This document shows, piece after piece, positions 6,250-15,600 of a stretch of DNA of 32,755 nucleotides (its first letter is position 1; the number at the start of each line of letters is the position of its first letter). The stretch lies in NCBI GenBank assembly GCA_029555925.1, contig JAKPQU010000137.1, forward strand, positions 1-32,755, given 5' to 3'. The notes beneath the pieces are model-generated. The model saw nothing but the letters and a program-made list of their open reading frames with translations. It had not been told where the DNA came from and searched no databases. Position numbers and translations under genes: made by a program. The stretch comes from Bacillota bacterium. GTDB lineage: Bacteria; Eremiobacterota; SpSt-956; JAKJGF01.

Positions 6250-7971
6250 ATGAATTATTTTCAAAATCTCAGTGTCAGATGGAAAGTTTTAATTATCGCA
6301 ATGATTGCTCCCATACTGCTAACTCTGGTACTTACAGTGCAGAGAATAGGTGATATAAAACATAGTTCTAAAAAAGAAATTTTAAGTAGAAGCAAAACTG
6401 TTGTTTTTATGGCAGAAGCCATAAGAGACCAGATGTCTGTAAAGATAGATAAAGGCTTACTAAAACCATTTAAAGACATTGATAAGCAAAATATAATGGA
6501 TGCAGTCCCTGTAATAAGTGCCATAAAAGTAGCAGAGGAAAATGCAGAAGAGGCAGGATATAAATTCCGGGTACCTAAAATAAATGCAAGAAATCCAAAG
6601 AATGAACCTGATGAAGTGGAGTTAAATGTACTCAAGGAACTTGAGGGAGGAAATATATCAGAAAAAATCGTGGAGAACAGAAATGAAATAAGATATTTCC
6701 GGCCTATCAAACTGACAAAAGAATGTCTTTTCTGTCATGGTGACAAAAAAGGTGAAAGAGATGTTCTGGGATACGAAAAAGAAGGATGGGAAGAAGGAGA
6801 AGTTCATGGAGCATTCGAGATAATAAGCTCTAAGGAAGAAGCCAATAAAGCTGTATTGAATGCAGAAATTAATTCTTTTATATTCGCTCTGATAATGCTC
6901 CTCTTATCAGGAGCCGGTTCATGGCTGTTACTACAGATAAATCTGATCAAACCCCTAAATTTATGCACCGAATTCATAAAAACTATTGCAGGAGGAACTA
7001 TGACTGAAAGAATTAATCTGAAAAACAGAGATGAATTTTCAACTATAGTTTCCGCTTTAAATTCTATGGCTGACAACCTCTGTAAAATAATAAAAGAAAT
7101 CTCAGAAAAAGCGTCTGTTCTCTCAAATTCATCTCTTATGTTAAATGATGTATCTTCATCACTGGCAAAAGAAGCGGATCAGACTCTTAATCTTTCAAAT
7201 TCAGTCGCCACCGCTGCAGAAGAAATGAGCACAAACATGACGTCTGTTGCGGCAGCCACGGAAGAAACATCTACAAGTGTAGAAAGAATCTCTCTTTCCG
7301 GAGAAGAATTAAAATCAGCCATAACGGAAATAGCAGAAAAATCCGAAAGAGCCAGAGTAATTACCAATACCGGCGTTGCCCAGTCTCAGACAGCTTCTGC
7401 CAAGATACATACGCTGGAACAATCGGTACAGGAAATAAATAAAATTACCGAGACAATTACAGATATATCGGATCAAATAAATCTCCTTGCTTTAAACGCC
7501 ACAATTGAAGCTGCAAGAGCAGGAGAAGCGGGGAAAGGCTTTGCAGTTGTGGCAAATGAAGTAAAATCCCTTTCCCGGCAGACTGCTGACGCAACACAGG
7601 ATATAAGAAAAAAAATCGAAGGAATTCAGATTTCAACTCAGATGAGTATGGATGAAATAAAAGAAGTATCCAGGATTATAGAAGAGATCAGTCAGATAGT
7701 TTATACTGTGGCAAGTGCTGTAGAAGAGCAATCTGCCACCACCAATGAAATAGCTACTGCCATTTCCCAGGGTGCCCAGGGGATACAGGAAGTATCCAGA
7801 CATGTCTCGGAAAGTTCTACAGTAGCAAATGAAATTGCCAGAGATATAGGAGAAGTCCATAAATCTACCGGAATACTGGCACAGAACAGTAATAATTTAA
7901 AAGAAAAAGCGGAAGAACTTAAAGAGATAGGTTTAAATCTTAAGTCAGTGGTACAGAAATTTAAGATTTAA
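6250..7971 (+). CDS. Methyl-accepting chemotaxis protein with periplasmic c-type haem domain
   Basis: A 573-aa inner-membrane chemoreceptor. Membrane helices lie at about 13-30 and 209-229 and enclose a periplasmic sensor of about 178 residues. The sensor resembles the DUF3365/Tll0287-like domain and contains a c-haem attachment site, CLFCH (Cys159, Cys162, His163), preceded by [10 protein letters not shown], as is usual in this group. A HAMP domain (about 230-283) and a long coiled-coil methyl-accepting region follow. The highly conserved hairpin tip [20 protein letters not shown] lies at 410-429 and is followed by GFAVVANEV. It should couple to CheA/CheW and probably senses redox state, oxygen, NO or CO through haem. 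There is no C-terminal CheR-binding pentapeptide. AAGGAGG lies seven bases before the ATG. No other chemotaxis gene is in the window. Confidence 0.93.
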   Translation: MNYFQNLSVRWKVLIIAMIAPILLTLVLTVQRIGDIKHSSKKEILSRSKTVVFMAEAIRDQMSVKIDKGLLKPFKDIDKQNIMDAVPVISAIKVAEENAEEAGYKFRVPKINARNPKNEPDEVELNVLKELEGGNISEKIVENRNEIRYFRPIKLTKECLFCHGDKKGERDVLGYEKEGWEEGEVHGAFEIISSKEEANKAVLNAEINSFIFALIMLLLSGAGSWLLLQINLIKPLNLCTEFIKTIAGGTMTERINLKNRDEFSTIVSALNSMADNLCKIIKEISEKASVLSNSSLMLNDVSSSLAKEADQTLNLSNSVATAAEEMSTNMTSVAAATEETSTSVERISLSGEELKSAITEIAEKSERARVITNTGVAQSQTASAKIHTLEQSVQEINKITETITDISDQINLLALNATIEAARAGEAGKGFAVVANEVKSLSRQTADATQDIRKKIEGIQISTQMSMDEIKEVSRIIEEISQIVYTVASAVEEQSATTNEIATAISQGAQGIQEVSRHVSESSTVANEIARDIGEVHKSTGILAQNSNNLKEKAEELKEIGLNLKSVVQKFKI

Positions 7972-8001
7972 ACAGTATTTGTAGAAGGAGATTTTTTTTA
8001 T

Positions 8002-8037
8002 GTGAAGAAAATTCATTTATTAACTAACTATAGTTAG
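8002..8037 (+). other. Orphan ribosome site and start cut off by a MITE-like element
   Basis: GAAGGAG (7984-7990) is followed by eight T and ATGTGA, a start-stop pair. The overlapping GTG at 8002 opens an 11-codon frame (VKKIHLLTNYS) that ends at a TAG inside the left terminal repeat of the family-1 element at 8029. It looks like the beginning of a former gene interrupted by the element, but a functionless coincidence is possible. No continuation of the gene is visible on the far side. Confidence 0.3.
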
Positions 8038-8166
8038 TTTCATAACTATCCATAAATAATGACCTCGTAATGCGTAAAGCGTAATGCGCAGGGATTAAAC
8101 CCGTGACGCGTGACGCGTTACGCGTCACGACGACTTAAATTCTAATAAGTTATGAAATACACTATA
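8029..8166 (+). repeat. Family-1 MITE-like element, copy B
   Basis: A 138-bp element with TATAGTTAGTTTCATAACT on the left and AGTTATGAAATACACTATA on the right. Internally it has AATGCGTAAAGCGTAATGCG, the core GCAGGGATTAAACCCGT and a second array GTGACGCGTGACGCGTTACG. It is almost collinear with copy A in reverse. It separates the chemoreceptor from the zinc-ribbon gene. Both ends are TA-rich, so a TA duplication cannot be told apart from the terminal repeat itself. Confidence 0.75.
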
Positions 8167-8177
8167 CATATAATCCT

Positions 8178-8208
8178 CGCGTCACGCGTCACGCGTCACG
8201 CGTCACGA
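8178..8208. repeat. Perfect heptamer array in the leader of the zinc-ribbon gene
   Basis: Four exact GCGTCAC units in a row, with no degeneracy, end just before the AAAAAGGAGG ribosome site of the next gene. The perfect copies suggest recent expansion or gene-conversion-like renewal, in contrast to the degenerate arrays elsewhere. Confidence 0.85.
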
Positions 8209-8229
8209 ATAAAAAGGAGGTTCATTTAA

Positions 8230-8622
8230 ATGCCCAGAGACGGATGGTTTGACCAACAGGGTGACGAAATTTATCTTTCAAAATTAAAGGGGATAAGAAA
8301 ATATCTGGAAGATAACAGGATTACTCCCGATGAAGTTGCAGAACAGCATCAGAAAGTCTATGATAAGATGAAACAGCTGGAACCCAAACTTTCAGATGAT
8401 ATACATGCAGAACTGACTGAAATACTGTATGAATATGAACTGCTGGTAGCAATGGCTCACCTGCTGCCCCCTATGGCCAAATATGCAGTATGTAAACATT
8501 GCGGCAGTATAGTTTCTCTTGAAGCATATCGTGAAGGTGCACCAAAAGGAAGAGGAGATATTGTATTCGGTGCCTTCGATCCTCCGAAATGGTATTGCCC
8601 CTACTGCGGAGCACAGCTATAG
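8230..8622 (+). CDS. Zinc-ribbon protein of unknown function
   Basis: A 130-aa soluble protein. Residues 1-80 are mostly helical and charged, with a probable coiled coil (ITPDEVAEQHQKVYDKMKQLEPKL). Residues 88-130 hold two cysteine knuckles, CKHCG and CPYCG, about 34 residues apart, an arrangement typical of a zinc ribbon. Such modules bind nucleic acid or a protein partner; nothing visible identifies which. AAAGGAGG lies nine bases before the ATG. The leader contains a perfect heptamer array. A long hairpin follows its stop codon. Confidence 0.75.
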   Translation: MPRDGWFDQQGDEIYLSKLKGIRKYLEDNRITPDEVAEQHQKVYDKMKQLEPKLSDDIHAELTEILYEYELLVAMAHLLPPMAKYAVCKHCGSIVSLEAYREGAPKGRGDIVFGAFDPPKWYCPYCGAQL

Positions 8623-8633
8623 TCCTTTATATA

Positions 8634-8663
8634 AGAATGCTCTTCCTCCGGGAAGAGCATTCT
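8634..8663. terminator. Thirteen-pair hairpin between convergent genes
   Basis: AGAATGCTCTTCC (8634-8646) pairs perfectly with GGAAGAGCATTCT (8651-8663) around a TCCG tetraloop. It follows the zinc-ribbon gene and overlaps the stop codon of the opposing YkgJ-type gene (8662-8664). Neither strand has a good T-run after the stem, so it may act as a transcript-end stabiliser or a weak bidirectional terminator. Confidence 0.5.
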
Positions 8664-9204
8664 AAAAAAGTCTGAATTTATTAAAAAAATAACCGTTATA
8701 AAGATTTATTAAAAAATAATATCTTTCAAGAAAAGGTAATTTATTAAGAATATTCTCCACTGTCAGTAATTGAACCACAGATTTAAGATTACAGTCTTCA
8801 AAACAAATATCCTCTTTTGTTGAAAAATAAGGATAAAGTCTGCAGGACATAGGCCTTGCCGGATAGATACTGCATGCATGATTGTTATAAAAAGGGCACA
8901 CATGATAGATAAAATTTCCGTCTTTTTTCTTTTTATTAATATAGTCCTTAAAAAATTTTACTCTTCCTTCTGAGACAGAAGATTCATGTAAAAATTCCTC
9001 TATATAGTCATACTCCAGCATGTATATACCGAGCTTTGCTTCTACAGAGCAACAGCGAAAGCATTCTTTGCATGGATTTACAGATACCTTATGAATATAT
9101 CTTTTAGATTCTTCATATATGTTAGAAAGCTCTCTGTAATACCAGTTTTTCGAATCGTGACGCATGACGCGTGACGCGTGACGCGTGATAAAATTATCAC
9201 TCAC
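8662..9204 (-). CDS. YkgJ-family cysteine-cluster protein
   Basis: Up to 180 aa. The hallmark CxxCxxCC is present as CKECFRCC (Cys45, 48, 51, 52). It is followed by Cys103, Cys111, the SIYPARPMSCRLYP block with Cys121, and Cys134 and Cys138. This is the pattern of YkgJ/UPF0153 proteins, thought to bind zinc or an iron-sulphur cluster; their function is not settled. The N-terminus is doubtful. The frame opens at GTG 9202-9204, four bases before the stop codon of the preceding gene, but residues 6-17 (ITRHASRVMRHD) are simply a translated heptamer array. The true start may be the ATG at 9163-9165 or later. It is probably co-transcribed with the upstream small gene. Confidence 0.8.
   Translation of the reverse strand: MSDNFITRHASRVMRHDSKNWYYRELSNIYEESKRYIHKVSVNPCKECFRCCSVEAKLGIYMLEYDYIEEFLHESSVSEGRVKFFKDYINKKKKDGNFIYHVCPFYNNHACSIYPARPMSCRLYPYFSTKEDICFEDCNLKSVVQLLTVENILNKLPFLERYYFLINLYNGYFFNKFRLF
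9156..9188. repeat. Heptamer array inside the predicted 5' coding end of the YkgJ-type gene
   Basis: GTGACGC-type units run through the region that would encode residues 6-17 of the YkgJ-type protein. Three heptamers make seven codons, so the array can stay in frame when it changes by multiples of three units. Confidence 0.8.
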
Positions 9205-9207
9205 CGT

Positions 9208-9528
9208 TCACTCTTCATGGCCTTTCGGTCTTCTCGATTTACTCTTTTTGCTGCCTATCAGTTCATAATAAAGTTTTGCATTATTAACCTCTATGGCTCT
9301 GGCCATAGCACTTATTAAAAATGTTATGGTCTCCCCTGTGGCAGCACCTACGGAAGTATATATAATATTCTGGAGAGCCTCTTCCATAGTAAGTTTTTTA
9401 TCTTTTGAATATAGCTCTTCTTTTATGGCTTTTTCTACACTCTCACCTATTCTCTTAGAGAGTTCCTCATAATGCTTATCAAGGTGGTCTTTAAAAAATT
9501 GTTCTGCATCAATACCTATTTTTGCCAT
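9208..9528 (-). CDS. Small hypothetical protein
   Basis: A 106-aa protein that I do not recognise. It is largely helical: a charged amphipathic N-terminus (FFKDHLDKHYEELSKRIGESVEKAIKEEL), then a small-residue-rich segment (IIYTSVGAATGETITFLISAMARAI) that could be a buried or membrane-associating helix, and a basic tail (SKKSKSRRPKGHEE). The ATG at 9526-9528 has GGGAG about ten bases upstream. The next gene on the strand begins within four bases of its stop, suggesting an operon with the YkgJ-type protein. It faces away from the giant TPR-kinase gene. Confidence 0.6.
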   Translation of the reverse strand: MAKIGIDAEQFFKDHLDKHYEELSKRIGESVEKAIKEELYSKDKKLTMEEALQNIIYTSVGAATGETITFLISAMARAIEVNNAKLYYELIGSKKSKSRRPKGHEE

Positions 9529-9631
9529 TTCAAATCAACTCCCTGATGAATTTCGTATCCTGTGAAATGTAACGGATAGTTTCACTACTCACATATAAAA
9601 AATTCCACAATAGCACATGAAATCCTTTTTA

Positions 9632-9640
9632 TGTTATAAT
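9632..9640 (+). promoter_or_regulatory. Extended -10 promoter giving a leaderless mRNA
   Basis: TGTTATAAT is a perfect extended -10 element (TGN followed by TATAAT). The A of the giant gene's ATG (9648) is the eighth base after the box, where transcription would normally begin. There is no Shine-Dalgarno sequence; the seven bases before the ATG are CTCACCT. No clear -35 box is needed for an extended -10 promoter, and none is seen. Confidence 0.6.
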
Positions 9641-9647
9641 CTCACCT

Positions 9648-12600
9648 ATGAAAGAAAAGTTTTATCCTTTAGCCCTGAAGGAAAAGAATTTTGTAGAATA
9701 TTTACTTGAACTTTTTGAAAAACCTGAAGAATACCGGCTGGGAATCAATTATATTACATCCGGTAACATAGAACAGGCTATTTCCGAATTTAAAAGTTTC
9801 AAAAAAGATTTTCCCGTATGTTTCAATCTCGGTCTTACTTACTGGCTGAATAAAGACTATATAAAAGCATCTTCTTCATTTTATGAAGCACTTGCACGGG
9901 CGTCAGGAAAAGATAAAAATCTGGCATCATTTTTTTATTTCCAGAGTCTTTTTTATCTCTCTATATGGTATTTTAACAGAAGAGATTTTTCCCGTCTTGA
10001 AGATGTACTGGCACAGACATCCCTCATTTCTTTATCTTCCTGGATATACTCACGGGACGATTTTTCTCTCTATAAGCTGATGAAATCGTTATTATGCCTC
10101 CTGGAAGGTCTTATTTATTTAAAGAAACATGATGTATCAAAGGGACTGAAATATTTCAGGACTTCCCTGAAATGGAATAAACATTCACCTCTTGCCCTTT
10201 ATTATCTTGCTATGGCTGAAGGACAATTAAAAAATTTCCCTAAAGCTGCTTATTATACAGACAGAGGCCTTAAAATCTCTCCTACTGTATCTTATTTGAC
10301 ATCTCTCAAAACACTTATTTCCCGGTGCAAAAAAGAGGAAGATAAAAAAAATCCCTTTCTTTCCGTAAGTGACCCGGATCCTTTGACAATAAGGAACTTT
10401 TCCTGGATTCTTCTTATGGAAGGGTCGCCCGGCATGACCCTTACATATCTAAATAAAGGCATTTCACTATGCCCTGTTTCATCTTCTCTGTTTCTCTATA
10501 AAGGTCTTGCCCTGGAATATGTCGATCAATTTGAGGAATCTCTTTATGCCTATCAGAAAGCTTTCGAGTTTTCCGATACGGGTTTTTACGGAGATATGTT
10601 ACTTGGCAGGGCTTTTTACAAACATTCTCTTTATTCGAAAGCGAAGGAATTCTTCGAAAAAGCTCTGAAAAAAGAAGGTAATTCTGTACCAATTCTTTTA
10701 TATCTTTCGGAAATCTCCGTAAAGGAAGGTAATTATTCGGAAGGCATAACATATCTTGAAAAACTTGTAGAAATTAAAGGAAACCATGTTATACCATCAC
10801 TGGTATATTTAATGAATTGCTTTTATCTTAAAGAGGAATATAGTAAAGCACTGGATATTTCATCTAAAATATTTATAGAAGATAAAGAACTTTTCTACAG
10901 GCCGGGAATAAGATTTTTTAGATCCTTAATTTATCTGGATATGAATAAAATAGATAATGCTCTTATGGAAGTAAATGACAGTCTGAGATTCGATCAGCAG
11001 AATCCTGTAGCTTTAAGTTATAAAGGTTTTATAATCACGGTGAAGACGTCAGGACACAAATTCTTAAAAAATTTCAGAGAACCGCTCTCTATAATATTCA
11101 ATGCACTCAAAATTGATTTTCAGTGTTCCACCGCCTATCTCCATCTCTATGGTTTATACCATCTTACAGGGGACAGGAAAAAAAAAGACTGGGCTTTGAG
11201 TAATCTCCGCCGGATGGAAATAGAAAACAGAGATATAAAAATATTCAGAAAATTCTTTCCTGATCTGTCACGGGAAATTACTGGCACGATAAAAATAAAA
11301 GATCCTGTAAAATACGGACTCATTTCCTCAATTTCAGAGGAACAGTTTATAGATAATTTTTCACCATTCAACATGTTTGCCCTCTCCTGTGAAGAAGAAA
11401 TATTATTTTTCTGCCATACACTTAAAACATTGTTTGCCCATAAATACAGGTATCCCCTGTTCCTTCTGTCAGCTACACTTTACGGTCAGAAGGATTTTTC
11501 ACTCTTTCATATAAAAGCGTGTATGGAATTGATAAAAGATAATCATATACTGATTGACATAATAAATGATTTTTATATAAAAACAAAAGACAGATCTTCT
11601 GAAGCTATTGAAAATTACTGGCTTACATTTTCCCTTAACCCGAATAAGACAAACAATACGATATTCCTTGCAAAATTATTAAGGGAACAGGAAGATTTCT
11701 CTGCCTTATCACTGCCTGTATATGAAAAATGCTGGTTATTAAGACAGGAAGATAAAGAAAACCTGCTGGCTCTTGTAAGAACACTCCTCATACATGGAAA
11801 AAGTATGGACTCTCTGTTTGAGCTATGTCTTCAGATTTACCTGTCAGGGAAAGACTTTGCAGAAAGAGACAGACTCCTGTCTTTTCTGGCGGAAACATTT
11901 CTCTCTGAGAGAAACAGAGGTTATATGGCTAAAAAAATTTATATAGATACCTTAAAATCAGATATAGCAGTGAAAGATTCCGTCATAGATTTTCTGACAG
12001 ACACATTTATTGAAGAGAGAAGACTGGATGAACTGGCACTGGGTCTCTATTTAAACAGATACAGCCTGGCCCCTGACAGTAAGGAAATCATACACATCTG
12101 TGCCAGTGCCCTTCTTGTAAATAAAATATCGGATAATTTTACAGGAGAGATTTACCGTAAATCATGGGAGATAAACCGGAACGACAGAGCCAGTTTTATC
12201 ATGTGGGTTTATTATTCCATGGGCACGCCGGCGCAAACATCGACAGGACAAAAATCCCAGCGGGAAACATCGTCGGAACAGAAGGAATATCTGGAAAAAG
12301 CTCTGTCTATAATCCTCTCTGACATAGACAGGTATACGGGGCAGTTCTGGCATGATATTTCCATAAAAATTATCCATTCCATTGCCCTCATATATCTATC
12401 GGAAGAAAGGACAGACAGAATAGCCCTGGAGACCTATAAAAGAGCAATAAAGATTGGAGGAGAAAATGAAACATTAAAATATTACCTGCTCATATCTGCC
12501 CTTGAAAATAAATGGCATGACATTGAAGCCATTGAAATTTACCGATATTTCTTTGATAGAGACGATGTGGGTGTAAAAATAAGAGAAGAAATAGTAAATG

Positions 12601-15600
12601 CCATGCTGGAAATTTATACTTCCTTCATCATTCCCTCTTATCTGTGTGATGAATTTGCTTACAAAATCTACAAGAAAGCCTTTTCCCGTCCCGGGTGGAA
12701 ACTGGAGGAGCACGATATAAGAATACTGTGGAATTATTTTACAAAAAAACTCTCTACATCTTCTCTGCCTGACATAGCAGGAGGTCTCATAAAATATCTT
12801 TCAAATCCGGACATAATTTCCATTATGGAAGGTAAAGAATTTATTCCATTTAGAAAAGGATTTGTTTATTTATTTATGGACCGTACAGACGAGTCTATTA
12901 TGTATCTGGAAAAAAACATAACCGACAAAACCTCTCCTGTTATTCTCTACTGCCTGGCAAAGCTTAATCTTGAGATGGGGCAGGATGCAAATAAATTTAT
13001 AGGATTAATAAAAGAGGAACATATTTCTGACGTAAATACCACTCTGGCAGTGGGAAGATTCTATTTAGCACTGGGAAATAAAGAGAAAGGAACAGACCTG
13101 TACAGAAATGCTTTGAGAAGATTTCCCGATAAAAAGAAGGAATTTTTAAGAGAACTGGGCATCCTTTATATGGAAACATCTCCTGAAGCGGCTGAAGCAT
13201 ATTTTAAAGAATTAATTTCTATATCTCCCTGTGAAGAAGAAGCACTGCTAACTCTCGGAAATCTTGCCATGTCCAGGAAATCTTATGAAGAAGCATATAA
13301 CTATTTTCTGTCTCTTCAAAGGTTTTACCCGGGAAACAGCAAAGCGCTGGAAGGACTTGCCCTGGTTTATTATTATACAGGAAAAAAAAGTGATTCTCTG
13401 GAAATTTTATCATTCCTACATAATAAGAAGGAAAAACTTTCACCGGAAGGAGCTTTTATATTTGCACAGTGCATGAAAAATGATTATGTAAAAGCACTTG
13501 AATTTTATTCACAGGCTATTAATGAAGGATACAGCAACCCTTCCGTATATCTGGAAAGAGCTTTTATTCTGAAATCTCTTGGAAGACTTAAAGCATCTGC
13601 CTATGATTTCGGAGAATTTTTAAGGAAATACAGTGGCGAAGACGGAGATAAAAGCGAACATACAGGCGAACATATAATAGAAGCCTTAATAAACATGGCA
13701 GAAATTGCCCGGGAACTCGGAGAACTGTCATCTGCCCTGGTGAATTTGAAAAAAGCTTTCAAAATTTCTCTAAAAACCGGTTCCGTCAGAAAACATTACA
13801 TTCTCGAAGAATTAACATCACTGTGCTTTAAATTAAAACATTGTTCACCATCAGAACTTTATATACTCAACAATTATTTGAAAATTCATCCTGAAGAATC
13901 GGACATAGTACATTACAGATCAGACATATTATACAATCTTGCCGTTAAAGAAGAAGAAAAAGGAAATAAAGATGGAGCCGAAAAAATCTATAAAAAAATC
14001 ATAGCCTGTGATAACCATATAAAATCCCTTGTAAGACTCGGATATATGTCATATGAAAGAGGAGATATGCTTTCCTCTGTAACCTTCTGGGAGAAGGCAG
14101 AAAATACCGGCTCTTCTGATATGGAAATCTGCCGAAAACTTTATGCCTATTATGTTAATAAACATATTACAGATAAAGCTATAGAATATCTCTATAAACC
14201 TGTAAAGACAGAATGGAAAAAAGAGGAAGTCATCACACTTGGGGAGCTTTTAATAAAAAATGCTTCGTTCCAAGAAGCAATAACACTTCTGGAAGAAGCT
14301 CTTCTGAAAGGTATAAAGGAAGATAATATTTATTATCTTCTTGGAAAATCTTATATGGAATTGCTTCCTCCTCTTGAGGAGCATTTTATTAAGGCTATTG
14401 AGTATTTAAAAAACATAAAAGAGGAAAATTCCGACACGGTTGCACTGACAGGGCAGGTTTATATAAAATCGGGCAATACTGACATGGCTGAAAAATTTTT
14501 CGCTAAACTCCCTGATAATTCACCTGAAAGATATTACAATCTGGGTATTTTATACTCCCATAAAGGAGAACTTAAAGACAGCCAGGACTGTTTCGAACTT
14601 GCCATGGAACTTTCACCTGATTATAAAGATCTGAAAACAAAACTTGCCATGATATATATTGAACGTAAAAGCTTCAATCCAGACCATATCAATTTTTTAG
14701 AAAGCATGTTAAAAGAACAGGTGGACTGGCCTGCAGAAAAACAGAAAACTGTTGCGGAACATATTCACAGTCATTATACAGCCCACAATCAATGGGAAAA
14801 AGGAGTAAATCTCATTGAAACAATGGTGGATATTCCCGGGCTAAAAACAGATGAGAAATTATGGGCATGGCTTTCTCTGGATTTTATACATTTGAATAAT
14901 ATGGAAAAAGCTGCAGAAATTTTAAATAAATTCCCTCTAAAAAATTCCGAAGAAGAAGGAGAAATACTGAAAGTCCACAGAATATTTGCAGAAAAGCTTA
15001 TTTCAAACAGTGATTACGATGGTGCCAGAAAGATATATGAAAAGATATATAAATGTGATCCTGAATATTCTGTTGCAGGGAAAATGCTTGAAATGCTCTC
15101 TAAAGAAAGGGTAGCACGGTTTGCCCTGATAGAACTTACAGGTAAGGGAGCAAATGCTTCCGTATGGAAGGCTTTTGATCTTTTATCCCTGAGGACTGTA
15201 GCCCTGAAGATCTTACATAACGAGCACAGATTAAATGAGGAAATTAAGAAAGAAATAAAAAGAGAATATAATTTACTCCTTGATTTAAACCTTCCTTCTG
15301 TCGTCAGTGTAATACCTGAAAGCTGTGGCGAATATTATTTTGCCATGGAATACCTGGATGGTTCCCTTGCAAAGATGCTTAAGGAAAATTCCGGAGGACT
15401 GGAATTAAGTGACACAATAGAGATTGCATCTCAGGTGTCGGAGATATTATCACTACTCCATCAGAATAATATTGTTTACCAGGATCTTGCTCCCGATAAT
15501 ATTATGTTTTCCGGAAAATCAATAAAACTTTGCGATTTCGGAGGAGCGAAAAAACTTGACAGAGATGGTAAAACAGAATTCGGAGGAACTGTAGCCCATC

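Noticed and set aside
8029..8208. CRISPR-like array
   Set aside because: The repeat units are seven bases long with no unique spacers and no cas genes nearby; this is tandem heptamer DNA inside and beside a palindromic element.
8664..8690. T-tract terminator for the zinc-ribbon gene
   Set aside because: The bases after the hairpin on the plus strand are A-rich, not T-rich, so it does not meet the usual intrinsic-terminator pattern.
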